64,000 nt of DNA from Mesorhizobium sp. B2-3-12 (GCF_006442205.1 NZ_VFVR01000001.1:682001-746000); one strand, 5' to 3'. Counted from the stretch's first letter, positions 40,320 through 50,070 are shown. Translations and numbers: made by a program. The notes: generated from the letters alone by a model not told the origin.

Positions 40320-41065
40320 ACGCGCTTCCCAAAGGCCGCCTCGTCGGTGTCGGTACCGGTCCCGGCGATCCAGAATTGTTGACGCTGAAGGCCGCGCGCG
40401 TCCTAGCCGAGGCCGATGTCGTGGCCTATTTCGCCAAGCGCGGCAACAACAGCAACGCGCGCGCCATCGTCGAGGCGCGCTTCCGGCCCGACATGCTGGA
40501 ACTGCCGCTGCTCTATCCCGTGACTACCGAGATCGACAAGGATCACGACGACTACCGCTCGCAGATCGCGGGTTTCTACGAGGAGTCGGCCAAGAGAGTC
40601 GCCGAGCACCTCGACGCCGGCAAAATGGTGGCCGTCCTGTCCGAGGGCGATCCACTGTTCTACGGCTCCTACATGCATCTGCATGTGCGCCTCTCCCATC
40701 GCTTTCCGACCGAGGTCATCCCCGGTATCACCGCCATGTCCGGCTGCTGGTCGCAGACCGGGGTGCCGATCGTCCAGGGCGACGACGTGCTGACCGTTCT
40801 GCCGGGCACGATGAGCGAGTTCGAGCTGACCCGGCGCCTCGCCGACACCGATGCCGCCGTCATCATGAAGGTCGGCCGCAATCTGCCCAAGATCAGGCGC
40901 GCGCTGGAGGCGACCGGCAAGCTGACGCGCGCCGTCTATGTCGAACGCGGCACCATGGCCGGCAGCGTTTCGATGCGGCTCGCCGACAAGCCGGATGACA
41001 AGGCGCCCTATTTCGCCATCGTGCTGGTCGCCGGCTGGTCCGGCAAGCCGGGAGCGCAGGCATGA
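40316..41065 (+). CDS. cobI: Precorrin-2 C20-methyltransferase
   Basis: A 249-residue SAM-dependent tetrapyrrole methylase. The N-terminal VGVGTGPGDPELLTLKA binds SAM, and VLSEGDPLFYGSYMHLHVRL and VIPGITAMSGCWSQ are typical of CobI/CbiL. The start is GTG at 40316, overlapping the cobH stop (GTGA); there is no ATG in frame with the conserved N-terminus. Confidence 0.94.
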   Translation: MNALPKGRLVGVGTGPGDPELLTLKAARVLAEADVVAYFAKRGNNSNARAIVEARFRPDMLELPLLYPVTTEIDKDHDDYRSQIAGFYEESAKRVAEHLDAGKMVAVLSEGDPLFYGSYMHLHVRLSHRFPTEVIPGITAMSGCWSQTGVPIVQGDDVLTVLPGTMSEFELTRRLADTDAAVIMKVGRNLPKIRRALEATGKLTRAVYVERGTMAGSVSMRLADKPDDKAPYFAIVLVAGWSGKPGAQA

Positions 41066-41829
41066 GCGGCCGTCTTACCGTCATCGGCCTCGGCCCCGGC
41101 AATGCCGACCAGGTCACGCCGCAAGCCAGCCGCGCTGTCGCCGAGGCGAAATTCTTCTACGGCTACAAGCCTTATCTCGACCGGCTTGACCTGCGCCCCG
41201 ACCAGACCCGCGTCGCCTCCGACAATCGCGAGGAGCTCGCCCGCTCCAAGGACGCCTTGGTCAAGGCCGCCGAGGGCCACGATGTCGCCGTGGTGTCCGG
41301 CGGCGATCCCGGCGTCTTCGCCATGGCCGCCGCCGTCTGCGAGGCGATCGAGGCCGGTCCGGCCGAATGGCGTGCGGTCGATGTCGCCGTCGTGCCGGGA
41401 GTCACCGCCATGCTGGCGGTCGCCGCCCGCATCGGCGCGCCGCTCGGCCACGACTTCTGCGCCATCTCGCTGTCCGACAATCTGAAGCCGTGGGATTTGA
41501 TCGAGCTGCGTCTGCTGGCGGCGGCCGGCGCCGGCTTCGTCATCGCGCTCTACAACCCGATCAGCAAGGCGCGTCCCTGGCAGCTTGGCCGCGCCTTCGA
41601 ATGCCTGTCCGCCATCCTGCCCGGCACGACGCCGGTGATCTTCGGCCGCGCCGCCGGCCGCCCGGACGAGCGCATCGAGGTGTTCCTGCTGGCCGACGTC
41701 GACGCACAAAAGGCCGACATGGCGACCTGCATCATCATCGGTTCGCCGGAAACCCGCATCATCAAGCGCGGCGACAAGCCGGCGCTGGTCTACACGCCGC
41801 GCTCGTCCACGGGTGGTCAAAAAAAATGA
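41062..41829 (+). CDS. cobJ: Precorrin-3B C17-methyltransferase
   Basis: A 255-residue methylase that contracts the ring during C17 methylation. The motifs VIGLGPGNADQVTPQASRAV, VSGGDPGVFAMAAAVCEA and ALYNPISKARPWQL match CobJ/CbiH. It overlaps cobI by 4 nt. Its last 13 nt overlap the end of cobK on the other strand. Confidence 0.94.
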   Translation: MSGRLTVIGLGPGNADQVTPQASRAVAEAKFFYGYKPYLDRLDLRPDQTRVASDNREELARSKDALVKAAEGHDVAVVSGGDPGVFAMAAAVCEAIEAGPAEWRAVDVAVVPGVTAMLAVAARIGAPLGHDFCAISLSDNLKPWDLIELRLLAAAGAGFVIALYNPISKARPWQLGRAFECLSAILPGTTPVIFGRAAGRPDERIEVFLLADVDAQKADMATCIIIGSPETRIIKRGDKPALVYTPRSSTGGQKK

Positions 41830-42557
41830 TCGACCATCGCGGCCAGCGCTTCTACGGTTTCAGCCGAGGGAACGTCCGGCAGGACGGGCCTGCGGACCAT
41901 GATCACCTCGATGCCGAGCGCCCGCGCGGCAGCAATCTTGCCATAGGTGGCCGCGCCGCCGCTGTTCTTGGACACGACGACATCGATGCGATGGTTTTCG
42001 AGCAGCATGCGCTCATCGGTCTCACCAAACGGTCCGCGCGCCAGCAGATAGTCGGCGTCGGGCACACCCAGCTTCGGCTCGACCGGATCGACGCTACGGA
42101 TGAGATAGTGGTGCTGGGGCGCTGCCTCGAAGGCGGCGACCTCCTGGCGGCCAAGCGCCAGAAACACACGGCGCGGCACATCGCCAAGCGCCCGCGCCGC
42201 GTCGGCGACACTGTCAACCTCGAGCCAGCGGTCGCCTTCAACGGCGTCCCACCCCGGGCGCCGCAAGGCAAGGATCGGCACGCTGGTTTTGCGCGCGGCA
42301 ATTGCCGCATTGGCGGAGATTCGCGCCGCGTAGGGATGCGTGGCATCGATCAGCAGCCCCGTGTTCGTTTCACGGAGATAAGCGGCCAGGCCATCGGCGC
42401 CGCCAAATCCTCCACTTCGCACGGGCACGCCTTGCGCCACGGGGCTTTCGGTGCGGCCAGCCAGCGAAAGCGTGACCGAGGCATGCGCCGCCAGTTTTCC
42501 AGCCAGCTGCCGGGCTTCGGTGGTGCCGCCGAGGATCAGAATGCGGTGGGTCATCAT
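41817..42557 (-). CDS. cobK: Precorrin-6A reductase (antisense within the cob operon)
   Basis: A 246-residue NADPH-dependent reductase. The N-terminal HRILILGGTTEARQLAGKLA and IDATHPYAARISANA are the family signatures. It is the only gene of the cluster on the minus strand: its stop overlaps the cobJ stop and its start codon overlaps the cobL start codon in CATCATG. Its promoter must therefore lie inside cobL. The start could be either of two adjacent ATGs (42557 or 42554). Confidence 0.93.
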   Translation of the reverse strand: MMTHRILILGGTTEARQLAGKLAAHASVTLSLAGRTESPVAQGVPVRSGGFGGADGLAAYLRETNTGLLIDATHPYAARISANAAIAARKTSVPILALRRPGWDAVEGDRWLEVDSVADAARALGDVPRRVFLALGRQEVAAFEAAPQHHYLIRSVDPVEPKLGVPDADYLLARGPFGETDERMLLENHRIDVVVSKNSGGAATYGKIAAARALGIEVIMVRRPVLPDVPSAETVEALAAMVDHFF

Positions 42558-43797
42558 GCCTGCTGAGGGTCCGCGCGCCGCCAAGCCCGACCCGAGATGG
42601 CTCACGATCGTCGGCATCGGCGAGGACGGTTTAGCGGGTCTCGGCGACAAGGCCAAGCGGCGGATCGCCGACGCCGAGTTCATCTTCGGCGGCAAGCGGC
42701 ATCTGGCGCTGGTTGCTTCCTTCGCCAAGGGCAAGCCCTGCCCCTGGCCGATTCCGTTCGATGCCGGGATGGCCGATGTCCTGGCGCTGGCCGGCAGGAA
42801 CGTCTGCGTGCTCGCTTCCGGGGATCCGTTCTTCCATGGTGTCGGCGCCACCCTCGCCCGCAAGGTCCAGCCACGGGAAATGCATGTCATGCCGGCGCCG
42901 TCGGCCATTTCGCTGGCCGCCGCGCGGCTCGGCTGGGCGCTGCAGGATATCGAGACCATCTCGCTGCATGGCCACCCGATCGACCTGATTCGCCCGCTGC
43001 TGCAGCCCAACGCACGCATCCTGGCGCTGACCTCCGACGGCTTTGCTCCGGCGGCAATTGCGCGCCTGCTCGCCGAACTCGACTTCGGCGCGTCGCGGCT
43101 GACGGTGCTGGAGGCCTTGGGCGGGCCGAAGGAAACATTGCGCGCAGCGCGTGCCGATGCCTTCGATCTGGAAAACATCAACCCGCTCAATGTGCTGGCC
43201 ATCGAGCTTGATTCAAATCCGCAGGCGCGCATCCTGCCTCGGACGTCGGGGCGCGCCGACCATCTGTTCGAACATGACGGTCAGATCACCAAACGCGAAA
43301 TCCGCGCCGTCACTCTGTCGGCGCTGGCGCCGAGGCGCGGCGAATTGCTGTGGGATATCGGCGCCGGCTCAGGCTCTATCGGCATCGAATGGATGCTCGC
43401 CCACCCTTCACTGCGCACCATCGCCATCGAGGCCGACACGGCCCGCGCCACCCGCATCGGCCACAATGCCGTTGCCTGCGGTGTTCCTGGACTGGTCGTT
43501 ATCGAAGGCACCGCCCCCAAGGCATTGGCCGGGCTGGAGACGCCGGATGCGATCTTCATCGGCGGCGGCGGCAGCGACGCCGGCGTCTTGAACGCCGCCA
43601 TCAAGGCGCTGCGCAGTGGCGGCCGTCTCGTCGCCAACGCGGTGACGCTGGAGATGGAAGCCCTGCTTCTCGGCCAGCACACCAAGCGCGGCGGCGATCT
43701 TATCAGGATAAACATCTCCCGCGCTTCGCCGGTCGGCTCGATGCAGGCGTGGCGGCCGGCCATGCCTGTCACGCAATGGAGCTGGGTGAAACCATGA
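42556..43797 (+). CDS. cobL: Precorrin-6Y C5,15-methyltransferase (decarboxylating)
   Basis: A 413-residue fusion of a CbiE-like methylase (about residues 15-205; IVGIGEDGLAGLGDKAKR) and a CbiT-like methyltransferase (about 225-413; LLWDIGAGSGSIGIEWML). It methylates C5 and C15 and removes the C12 acetate carboxyl. The ATG at 42556 overlaps the start codon of cobK on the other strand. It is coupled to cobE by ATGA. Confidence 0.94.
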   Translation: MPAEGPRAAKPDPRWLTIVGIGEDGLAGLGDKAKRRIADAEFIFGGKRHLALVASFAKGKPCPWPIPFDAGMADVLALAGRNVCVLASGDPFFHGVGATLARKVQPREMHVMPAPSAISLAAARLGWALQDIETISLHGHPIDLIRPLLQPNARILALTSDGFAPAAIARLLAELDFGASRLTVLEALGGPKETLRAARADAFDLENINPLNVLAIELDSNPQARILPRTSGRADHLFEHDGQITKREIRAVTLSALAPRRGELLWDIGAGSGSIGIEWMLAHPSLRTIAIEADTARATRIGHNAVACGVPGLVVIEGTAPKALAGLETPDAIFIGGGGSDAGVLNAAIKALRSGGRLVANAVTLEMEALLLGQHTKRGGDLIRINISRASPVGSMQAWRPAMPVTQWSWVKP

Positions 43798-44294
43798 TGG
43801 TCGCGGGCATCGGCAGCCGAAAGGGCGTGAGCGTCGAGGAAGTGCTCGCGGCGATAGAAACCGCGCTCGAAGCGCATGGGCTGGCAATGGCAGCGCTGTC
43901 AGCCTTGGCGACGACCGAGTTCAAACGCAACGAAGAGGCCATCTTCGCCGCCGGCCGTGAACTGAACCTCCCCGTGATAGTGGTGGATGTCGCTGGCTCC
44001 GAACCGCCGCTCCCCCTCACCCAGCCTCCGCTTCGCTCGGCTGACCTCTCCCCGAGGGGAGAGGAGATTGCAAACGCCGCCGCCCGTCTCTTCTCCCCCA
44101 CGGGGAGAAGGTGGCCCGAAGGGCCGGATGAGGGGGCGGCCTCGCTCAACCTCTCGCAGCGTCTCGCCGGCACGCCATCGGTGTCCGAAGCTTCGGCCCT
44201 CGCGGTCGCCGGCGCCGGCGCAAAACTGGTCGGCCCCCGCACGGTGCTCGGCGCGGTCACCTGCGCCATCGCCATCAGCGGAGACGCGCCATGA
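43794..44294 (+). CDS. cobE: CobE (CbiG C-terminal-like) carrying an in-frame palindromic repeat
   Basis: A 166-residue protein of the CobE/GbiG family, whose N-terminus [20 protein letters not shown] and C-terminal [20 protein letters not shown] are conserved. Residues about 71-116 come from a 135-nt repeat; without it the protein would be about 121 residues, close to CobE. The family acts in the ring-contraction part of the pathway, but its precise reaction in the aerobic route is unsettled. It overlaps cobL and cobM by 4 nt each. Confidence 0.85.
   Translation: MMVAGIGSRKGVSVEEVLAAIETALEAHGLAMAALSALATTEFKRNEEAIFAAGRELNLPVIVVDVAGSEPPLPLTQPPLRSADLSPRGEEIANAAARLFSPTGRRWPEGPDEGAASLNLSQRLAGTPSVSEASALAVAGAGAKLVGPRTVLGAVTCAIAISGDAP
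44006..44140. repeat. Palindromic element inserted in frame in cobE
   Basis: A 135-nt (45-codon) element with GCCGCTCCCCCTCA at the left and TGAGGGGGCGGC at the right as outer arms. Inside it are CTCTCCCCGAGGGGAGAG and a CTTCTCCCC/GGGGAGAAG hairpin and GGCCCGAAGGGCC. Its right half matches the repeat in the nuoI-nuoJ spacer. It is a different family from that in cobN and cobG. Confidence 0.88.
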
Positions 44295-45055
44295 CCGTCC
44301 ATTTCATTGGCGCCGGTCCAGGTGCCGCCGACCTCATCACGCTGCGCGGTGCCAGGCTTTTGGCAAGCTGCCCGGTCTGCCTCCATGCCGGCTCCATCGT
44401 CGCGCCCGAATTGCTGCAACACTGCGCCCCGGGAACAAAACTGATCGACACCGCGCCGATGTCGCTCGACGAGATCGAGGCTGCCTGTCTCGATGCCCAT
44501 AAGGCCGGCCATGACGTTGCCCGTCTGCATTCCGGCGACCTGTCGGTGTGGAGCGCTGTCGCCGAGCAGATCCGCCGGCTGGAAAAGCATGGCATCCCCT
44601 ACACGCTGACGCCGGGCGTGCCTTCTTTCGCCGCGGCGGCCGCCGCGCTTCGCCGGGAACTGACCATTCCCGAAGTCGCGCAGAGCCTGGTGCTGACCCG
44701 CGTCTCCGGCCGCGCTTCGAAAATGCCGCCTGGCGAAACGCTGGCCGGTTTCGGCCGCACCGGCGCCACGCTGGCCATTCATCTGGCCATCCACGCCATC
44801 GACCGCGTGGTCGCCGAACTGACGCCGCATTATGGCGGCGATTGCCCGGTCGCCATCGTCTTTCGCGCCTCCTGGCCTGATGAGCGCGTGCTGACCGGGA
44901 CGTTGGAGACCATCGAGGCACAGCTCGCCGCCGATCCGATGGAACGCACGGCGCTCATTTTTGTCGGCCGTTCGCTGGCGGCGGAGGGCTTTGGCGAGAG
45001 TTCATTGTACGACGCTCATTATCAGCGGCGTTTTCGCGGACGGGACGGATTGTGA
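44291..45055 (+). CDS. cobM: Precorrin-4 C11-methyltransferase
   Basis: A 254-residue tetrapyrrole methylase. The motifs [39 protein letters not shown] and [17 protein letters not shown] match CobM/CbiF. It is coupled to cobE (ATGA) and to cobA (GTGA). The length is normal. Confidence 0.95.
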   Translation: MTVHFIGAGPGAADLITLRGARLLASCPVCLHAGSIVAPELLQHCAPGTKLIDTAPMSLDEIEAACLDAHKAGHDVARLHSGDLSVWSAVAEQIRRLEKHGIPYTLTPGVPSFAAAAAALRRELTIPEVAQSLVLTRVSGRASKMPPGETLAGFGRTGATLAIHLAIHAIDRVVAELTPHYGGDCPVAIVFRASWPDERVLTGTLETIEAQLAADPMERTALIFVGRSLAAEGFGESSLYDAHYQRRFRGRDGL

Positions 45056-45870
45056 GCGGCAGCACTGGAAATAAAGGCGAAAACGCCACGCTCGAACAGG
45101 CGCTCGCGCGGCTGAACTTCAAGCCGCGTCCGCTTGAGCCGGGCCATGTCTGGCTGGCCGGTGCCGGCCCCGGCGATCCCGGCTGCCTGACCCTGGAGGT
45201 GCTGGCGGCACTGGCCGAAGCGGACGCACTGGTCTACGACGCGCTGGTTTCGCCAGATGTGGTCGCGGTTGCCGGAAACGCCGAGCTTTTCTTCGCGGGA
45301 AAACGCGGCGGCCAGCCCTCGATGAAGCAGGACGACATCACCGCTCTGCTGGTGCGGCTGGCGCGTGAAGGCCGGCGTGTCGTACGCCTGAAAGGCGGCG
45401 ATCCCTATATTTTCGGCCGTGGCGGCGAAGAGGCGCTGGCGCTGGCGCGCGAAAATATCCCGTTTCGTGTGCTGCCGGGCCTGACCTCGGGCCTCAGCGC
45501 GCTGGCCGCCACCGGCATCCCGGCCACCATGCGCGGCATCAACAAGGCGGTCATTCTGGCCACCGGCCACGCCGCCGGCACGGATGACGACATCGATTGG
45601 GCGGCGATCGCCCGCACCGGCCAGCCGGTCGTCGTCTATATGGGCATGGCCAACCTGCCTGTCATAGCGGCCGCCCTGCTCGATGGCGGGCTGGCGCCAT
45701 CGACGCCGGCGGCGGTGATCGTCGCCGCGACGACGCCGCGGGAACGGACCGTCGTCGCCACGCTCGCCACCATTGCCGAGGCAGCGGCGGCGGCCGGGCT
45801 CGCCTCGCCGGCATTGATCGTCGTCGGCGGCATCGTCGCCATGCGCGCGGCACTGGCGGGCGGAGCATGA
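45052..45870 (+). CDS. cobA: Uroporphyrinogen-III C-methyltransferase
   Basis: A 272-residue methylase that makes precorrin-2 from uroporphyrinogen III, the branch point into B12 and siroheme. The SAM site is [20 protein letters not shown], and [20 protein letters not shown] and [20 protein letters not shown] are conserved. The start is GTG at 45052, overlapping cobM. No CysG oxidase/chelatase domain is fused. Confidence 0.94.
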   Translation: MSGSTGNKGENATLEQALARLNFKPRPLEPGHVWLAGAGPGDPGCLTLEVLAALAEADALVYDALVSPDVVAVAGNAELFFAGKRGGQPSMKQDDITALLVRLAREGRRVVRLKGGDPYIFGRGGEEALALARENIPFRVLPGLTSGLSALAATGIPATMRGINKAVILATGHAAGTDDDIDWAAIARTGQPVVVYMGMANLPVIAAALLDGGLAPSTPAAVIVAATTPRERTVVATLATIAEAAAAAGLASPALIVVGGIVAMRAALAGGA

Positions 45871-47180
45871 CGGCGCGCGCGATCATCATCGGTGCGCCAC
45901 GCTCCGGCTCGGGCAAGACCAGCGTCACCATCGGCATTTTGCGCGCGCTGACCCGACGCGGCCTGAAGGTGCGCGGCGCCAAATCCGGCCCCGACTATAT
46001 CGACCCCGGCTTCCACACCGCCGCCACAGGCCTGTCCGGCGTCAACCTCGACAGCTGGGCGATGTCGCCCTCGCTGCTCAACGCGCTGGCCGCGCAGGCC
46101 GCCGACGATACCGACTTCGTTATCCTCGAAAGCGCCATGGGCCTGTTCGACGGCATCCCGGCCGCGCCGGGGCGCACCGGGTCGGCCGCCGATCTGGCGC
46201 GGCTCTACGGCCTGCCGGTGCTGCTGGTGCTCGACGTGTCGGGCCAATCGACCACGGCGGCGGCCGTCGCCAAGGGCTTTGCCACTTACGACCCGCATGT
46301 GCGCATGGCCGGTGTCGTGCTCAACCGGCTGGGCAGCGAGCGCCACCGGCGGCTCTCCGGCGACGCCATCGAGGCGATCGGACTGCCCGTCGTCGGCGCT
46401 ATTTTGCGCGATCCCACGCTCAATTTGCCCGAGCGCCATCTCGGCCTCGTCCAGGCCGGCGAATATGATGACCTGATGGCGCATCTCGACCGGCTGGCCG
46501 ACATGGCGGAGAAGTCGCTCGACCTCGATGCCGTCATGGCGCTGGCAACACCGCTCGCCCCGGCAATTGGCGACTTCGCCGACGCGCTGCGGCCGCCCGG
46601 CCAACGCATCGCGCTGGCCGAGGATGCCGCCTTCACTTTCCTCTATCCGCATGTTGCTGCGTCCTGGCGCAAGGCCGGCGCGGAAATCGTGCCGTTCTCG
46701 CCGCTCGCCGACGCAGCGCCCGACGAGGAGTGCGATGTCTGCTGGCTGCCCGGCGGCTATCCCGAGCTTCACGCCGGCCAACTTGCCGCCGCCACGAATT
46801 TCGATGCCGGCATGACGCGGTTCGCCGCGACAAAACCCGTCCATGGCGAGTGCGGTGGCTTCATGGTGCTCGGCGAAGCATTGGAGGACGCCGAAGGCAC
46901 GACGCACAAGATGCTCGGCCTGCTCGGTCATTCCACCAGCTTCGCCAAACGCAAGATGAATCTCGGCTATCGCGAGGCGCGGCTGCGCGCCGATTGCCCG
47001 TTGGGCGCTCAGGGCGCGCTGATCCGGGGCCACGAGTTCCACTATGCGCAGATGACGGCGACCGGCAATGACGAGCCGCTGGCCGACCTCGCCGATGGCC
47101 AGGGCAATCCGCTCGGCGCTTCCGGTTACCGGCGCGGCCATGTCAGCGGCACCTTCTTCCACGCGATTGCACGGGCCTAA
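45867..47180 (+). CDS. cobB: Hydrogenobyrinic acid a,c-diamide synthase
   Basis: A 437-residue ATP-dependent amidase that amidates the a and c side chains. The P-loop is APRSGSGKTSVTIGILRAL, and the C-terminal class I-like glutaminase domain has its catalytic Cys in HGECGGFMVLGEAL. The start ATG 45867 overlaps the cobA stop. This is the substrate-forming step for CobN chelatase. The length is normal. Confidence 0.94.
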   Translation: MTARAIIIGAPRSGSGKTSVTIGILRALTRRGLKVRGAKSGPDYIDPGFHTAATGLSGVNLDSWAMSPSLLNALAAQAADDTDFVILESAMGLFDGIPAAPGRTGSAADLARLYGLPVLLVLDVSGQSTTAAAVAKGFATYDPHVRMAGVVLNRLGSERHRRLSGDAIEAIGLPVVGAILRDPTLNLPERHLGLVQAGEYDDLMAHLDRLADMAEKSLDLDAVMALATPLAPAIGDFADALRPPGQRIALAEDAAFTFLYPHVAASWRKAGAEIVPFSPLADAAPDEECDVCWLPGGYPELHAGQLAAATNFDAGMTRFAATKPVHGECGGFMVLGEALEDAEGTTHKMLGLLGHSTSFAKRKMNLGYREARLRADCPLGAQGALIRGHEFHYAQMTATGNDEPLADLADGQGNPLGASGYRRGHVSGTFFHAIARA

Positions 47181-47183
47181 ACC

Positions 47184-47960
47184 ATGAAGCTCCCAAGAAT
47201 CGCGCTGTCGCCTCGGCAAATCCTCGATGACATCGCCCTCTGCCTGGTCTTCTTCACCCGCCTGCCGCTGCCCGTCTTCGATTTTCGCGGCCGCAACCTC
47301 GCCGCCGCGATCTGGGCCGCACCCATTGCCGGCCTCGTCGTCGGCCTGATCGGCGCGATCGTCTTTGCCACGGCGGAGCGGTTTGGCCTTGCCATGGGAC
47401 CGGCGGCCGCCCTTGCCCTTGTGGCAACCGTGCTCGCCACGGGCTGCCTGCACGAGGATGGACTGTCTGACGCCGCCGATGGCTTCGGCGGCGGCAAGTC
47501 GCGCGGACGCAAGCTCGAGATCATGCGCGACAGCCGCATCGGCGCCTATGGCGCCATGGCGCTGGTCCTGTCGCTGCTGCTTCGCTGGAGCGCGCTGTCG
47601 CAAGTCGTCGAACCCACGCAGGCTCTGTTTGCTCTCGTGGCCGCGCATGCGGCCTCGCGCGGCGTGCTCGGCGCCTTCATGCATCTTCTGCCCCCGGCGC
47701 GATCCGACGGTCTGTCGGCCGGCGCCGGCACGGTATCGCTCGACACGGCCATGGCCGGCGCCGTGCTCGGCGCGATCCCGCTTCTCTTGCTTGGCCCCGG
47801 CGGCGCCATAGCCGCGCTGATCCTGCTCGGCCTGCTGTTTGCCGCCTTCCATGCGCTTTGCCTCAACCAGATCGACGGCCAGACCGGCGACACGGTTGGC
47901 GCCTTGCAGCAGGTGAGCGAAATCGCCGTGCTTCTCGTCGCTTCCGTTGCGCTTTCCTGA
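47184..47960 (+). CDS. cobS: Adenosylcobinamide-GDP ribazoletransferase
   Basis: A 258-residue integral membrane protein (called CobV in P. denitrificans) that joins alpha-ribazole to adenosylcobinamide-GDP. The Mg-binding motif is HEDGLSDAADGFGGGKSRGR, then MRDSRIGAYGAMAL. About six membrane helices follow. The start lies 3 nt after cobB. It should not be confused with the chelatase subunit CobS. Confidence 0.93.
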   Translation: MKLPRIALSPRQILDDIALCLVFFTRLPLPVFDFRGRNLAAAIWAAPIAGLVVGLIGAIVFATAERFGLAMGPAAALALVATVLATGCLHEDGLSDAADGFGGGKSRGRKLEIMRDSRIGAYGAMALVLSLLLRWSALSQVVEPTQALFALVAAHAASRGVLGAFMHLLPPARSDGLSAGAGTVSLDTAMAGAVLGAIPLLLLGPGGAIAALILLGLLFAAFHALCLNQIDGQTGDTVGALQQVSEIAVLLVASVALS

Positions 47961-47997
47961 TCCCTTCGCCTTGATTCCTTTCCGGAGACCTTGCCCC

Positions 47998-49008
47998 ATG
48001 CCCTTCAATTCCCTCGATGAACTGCGCGCCGCCTGCCTCGACCTGCCCGCCGGCAGCGATACAGCTGCCAATGCGGTCGCCCGCCGCCAGGACACGCTGA
48101 CCAAGCCGCAAGGCAGCCTCGGCAGACTCGAATCGATCGCCGCGTGGCTGGCGCGCTGGCAGGGCCGCGACATGCCCAGGCTCGACCGGGTGAAAGTCTT
48201 CGTCTTCGCCGGCAATCACGGCGTCACCGCGCAAGGCGTGTCGGCCTACCCTTCGGAAGTCACCGTGCAGATGGTGGCGAATTTTGCTGGCGGCGGTGCC
48301 GCCATCAACCAACTCGCCCGCATCGCCGGCGCCGAACTCGACGTCATCCCGCTCGATCTCGACCAACCCACGGGCGACTTCACGCAGACATCGGCGATGG
48401 ACGAGAAAGCCTTTCTCGCCGCGGTTTCCGCCGGCTATGACGCCGTGACTGATGATCTCGACCTCGTCTGTTTCGGTGAAATGGGCATCGGCAACACCAC
48501 GCCGGCCGCCGCGATTTCGGCCGCCTTGTTCGGCGGCGGCGCGGAAAAATGGACCGGGCGCGGCACCGGCGTCGACGCTGCCGGTCTGAAGCGCAAGGTG
48601 GTCGCCATCGAGGCCGGCATCAAGCGCCATGCCGCCGTCCTTGCCGATCCGCTGGCGGTCGCGGCCAGCCTCGGCGGACGCGAACTCGCCGCCATCTTTG
48701 GCGCCACGCTCGCCGCACGGCATCTCGGCATACCCGTGCTGCTCGACGGCTTCGTCTGCACCGCCGCCGCCGCTCCCCTGGCGAAGCTGCACCCGACCGG
48801 CCTCGCCCACACGATCGCCGCCCACGTCTCCGCCGAATCGGGCCATCGCGGCCTGCTCGAAGCGCTCGAACTGCCGCCGCTGCTCGATCTCGGCATGCGG
48901 CTCGGTGAAGGCTCCGGCGCTTGCCTCGCCGTCAACATCGTGCGCTCGGCGCTGGAGTGCCATGCGAAGATGGCGAGCTTTGCCGAGGCAGGCGTTTCGG
49001 AGAAATAA
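47998..49008 (+). CDS. cobT: Nicotinate-nucleotide--dimethylbenzimidazole phosphoribosyltransferase
   Basis: A 336-residue enzyme (CobU in P. denitrificans naming) that makes alpha-ribazole phosphate. Conserved motifs are TKPQGSLGRLESIAAWLA, FAGNHGVTAQGVSAYPSEVT and GEMGIGNTTPAAAISAALFG. ATG 47998 follows cobS by 37 nt; an upstream frame from 47947 overlaps cobS. It is the last gene of the cobalamin operon seen here. Confidence 0.94.
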   Translation: MPFNSLDELRAACLDLPAGSDTAANAVARRQDTLTKPQGSLGRLESIAAWLARWQGRDMPRLDRVKVFVFAGNHGVTAQGVSAYPSEVTVQMVANFAGGGAAINQLARIAGAELDVIPLDLDQPTGDFTQTSAMDEKAFLAAVSAGYDAVTDDLDLVCFGEMGIGNTTPAAAISAALFGGGAEKWTGRGTGVDAAGLKRKVVAIEAGIKRHAAVLADPLAVAASLGGRELAAIFGATLAARHLGIPVLLDGFVCTAAAAPLAKLHPTGLAHTIAAHVSAESGHRGLLEALELPPLLDLGMRLGEGSGACLAVNIVRSALECHAKMASFAEAGVSEK

Positions 49009-49056
49009 GCGCTCGCAGGGGCGTGGTGAGCCCCGGGCCATTCACACAACAAAAAA

Positions 49057-49074
49057 GCCTCGCCGAAGCGAGGC
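49057..49074. terminator. Bidirectional intrinsic terminator between cobT and the porin-like gene
   Basis: The stem GCCTCGC / GCGAGGC with loop CGAA is preceded on the plus strand by six A residues, so the minus-strand transcript ends with a U run. It terminates the leftward outer-membrane protein gene and may also end the cob operon. Confidence 0.8.
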
Positions 49075-49097
49075 CTTGCAAGAGGTACGGTCCGAAA

Positions 49098-49802
49098 TCA
49101 GAATTTGTAGCTAAGTCCAACACGGACATCGTTGGTAGTAAGATCAACTCTGGCAGCCTGCGTCGTGAAGATGAACGGCGTAGATTGCGATTGACGGCCA
49201 TAGTCGGAGTAGCGGTATTCGACGCGCGCAATCAAATTGTCGGTCACGGCATATTCAAGTCCGGCACCTGCCGTCCAACCAACCATGGTATCGCTGATCT
49301 CGCTTGGAGGAGAACCTAGAAAAGGGGAAAGACTGGTTCCGGCGGAATATTTACCGATCGCCAGACCGCCGGTTACAAATGGCAAGAAACGATCGAATGC
49401 GTAGCCTGCACGCAGGCGTGCCGATCCGAACCATTTCAAATCACTGCTTGCGAAGGCAGGGGGAGGAAACCCAGAAAACGTATTGTCCGCCTTGGCGCTG
49501 GCGAAATTGGCATCCGCTTCAACGCCTATGACATAGTTACCATCGAACTGGTAGTTATAGCCAACGTATGCGCCCCCAAAGGCGCCTTTAGGATTGAGTG
49601 AGGCGCTAGTGTAGGGGGGGCCAGCCGGAGACCCCGCGCTGTCGTAAGTTGAACTTCCCCAAACGTACCCCGCCTCCGCACCTACATAGACGCCGGTCCA
49701 GTCATAAGCCACAGGCTCGGTCGGTTGGGGGGAGAGGTCCGCCGCCAAAGCGGGGGTGGCAATCACCAACGAGGCAAGAAGGGCAAGTTTGAGTGCGCGC
49801 AT
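49098..49802 (-). CDS. Outer-membrane beta-barrel protein (Omp25/Omp31-like)
   Basis: A 234-residue protein. A signal peptide (about residues 1-21: MRALKLALLASLVIATPALA) is followed by YDWTGVYVGAEAGYVWG, which is the typical first strand of rhizobial Omp25/31/RopB proteins. The C-terminus ends in Phe (VGLSYKF), as needed for barrel assembly. The start at 49802 gives the signal peptide directly. The region is less GC-rich than its neighbours, which is common for surface proteins but may also reflect transfer. Confidence 0.88.
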   Translation of the reverse strand: MRALKLALLASLVIATPALAADLSPQPTEPVAYDWTGVYVGAEAGYVWGSSTYDSAGSPAGPPYTSASLNPKGAFGGAYVGYNYQFDGNYVIGVEADANFASAKADNTFSGFPPPAFASSDLKWFGSARLRAGYAFDRFLPFVTGGLAIGKYSAGTSLSPFLGSPPSEISDTMVGWTAGAGLEYAVTDNLIARVEYRYSDYGRQSQSTPFIFTTQAARVDLTTNDVRVGLSYKF

Positions 49803-50048
49803 CCTGATCCCCGGGAGCAAAGCGATGAGTCAGGCTTAGCTTGGTTTTCCAACAAACCATGTAACCCGTCTGCCACAAATTGAGAAATTGTTCTTCTTGG
49901 TCCGGCTTGCGCCCCCATGCCCAACAGCAGCGCTGACACGGTCGCGAACCGGTTCCGATTAGCTTGTAGCAGTCGGCGGCCAATCCAGGCTCGTGCCACC
50001 ATCGACGCATACCAAAGACGCGTCAACGCGTCTCTGGTACCAAGGTCT

Positions 50049-50070
50049 TCCACCAATTTTCTTGAAAATT

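Noticed and set aside
45636..48215. 859-codon open frame antisense to cobA-cobB-cobS
   Set aside because: It runs opposite to three genes with strong family motifs and has no recognisable domain.
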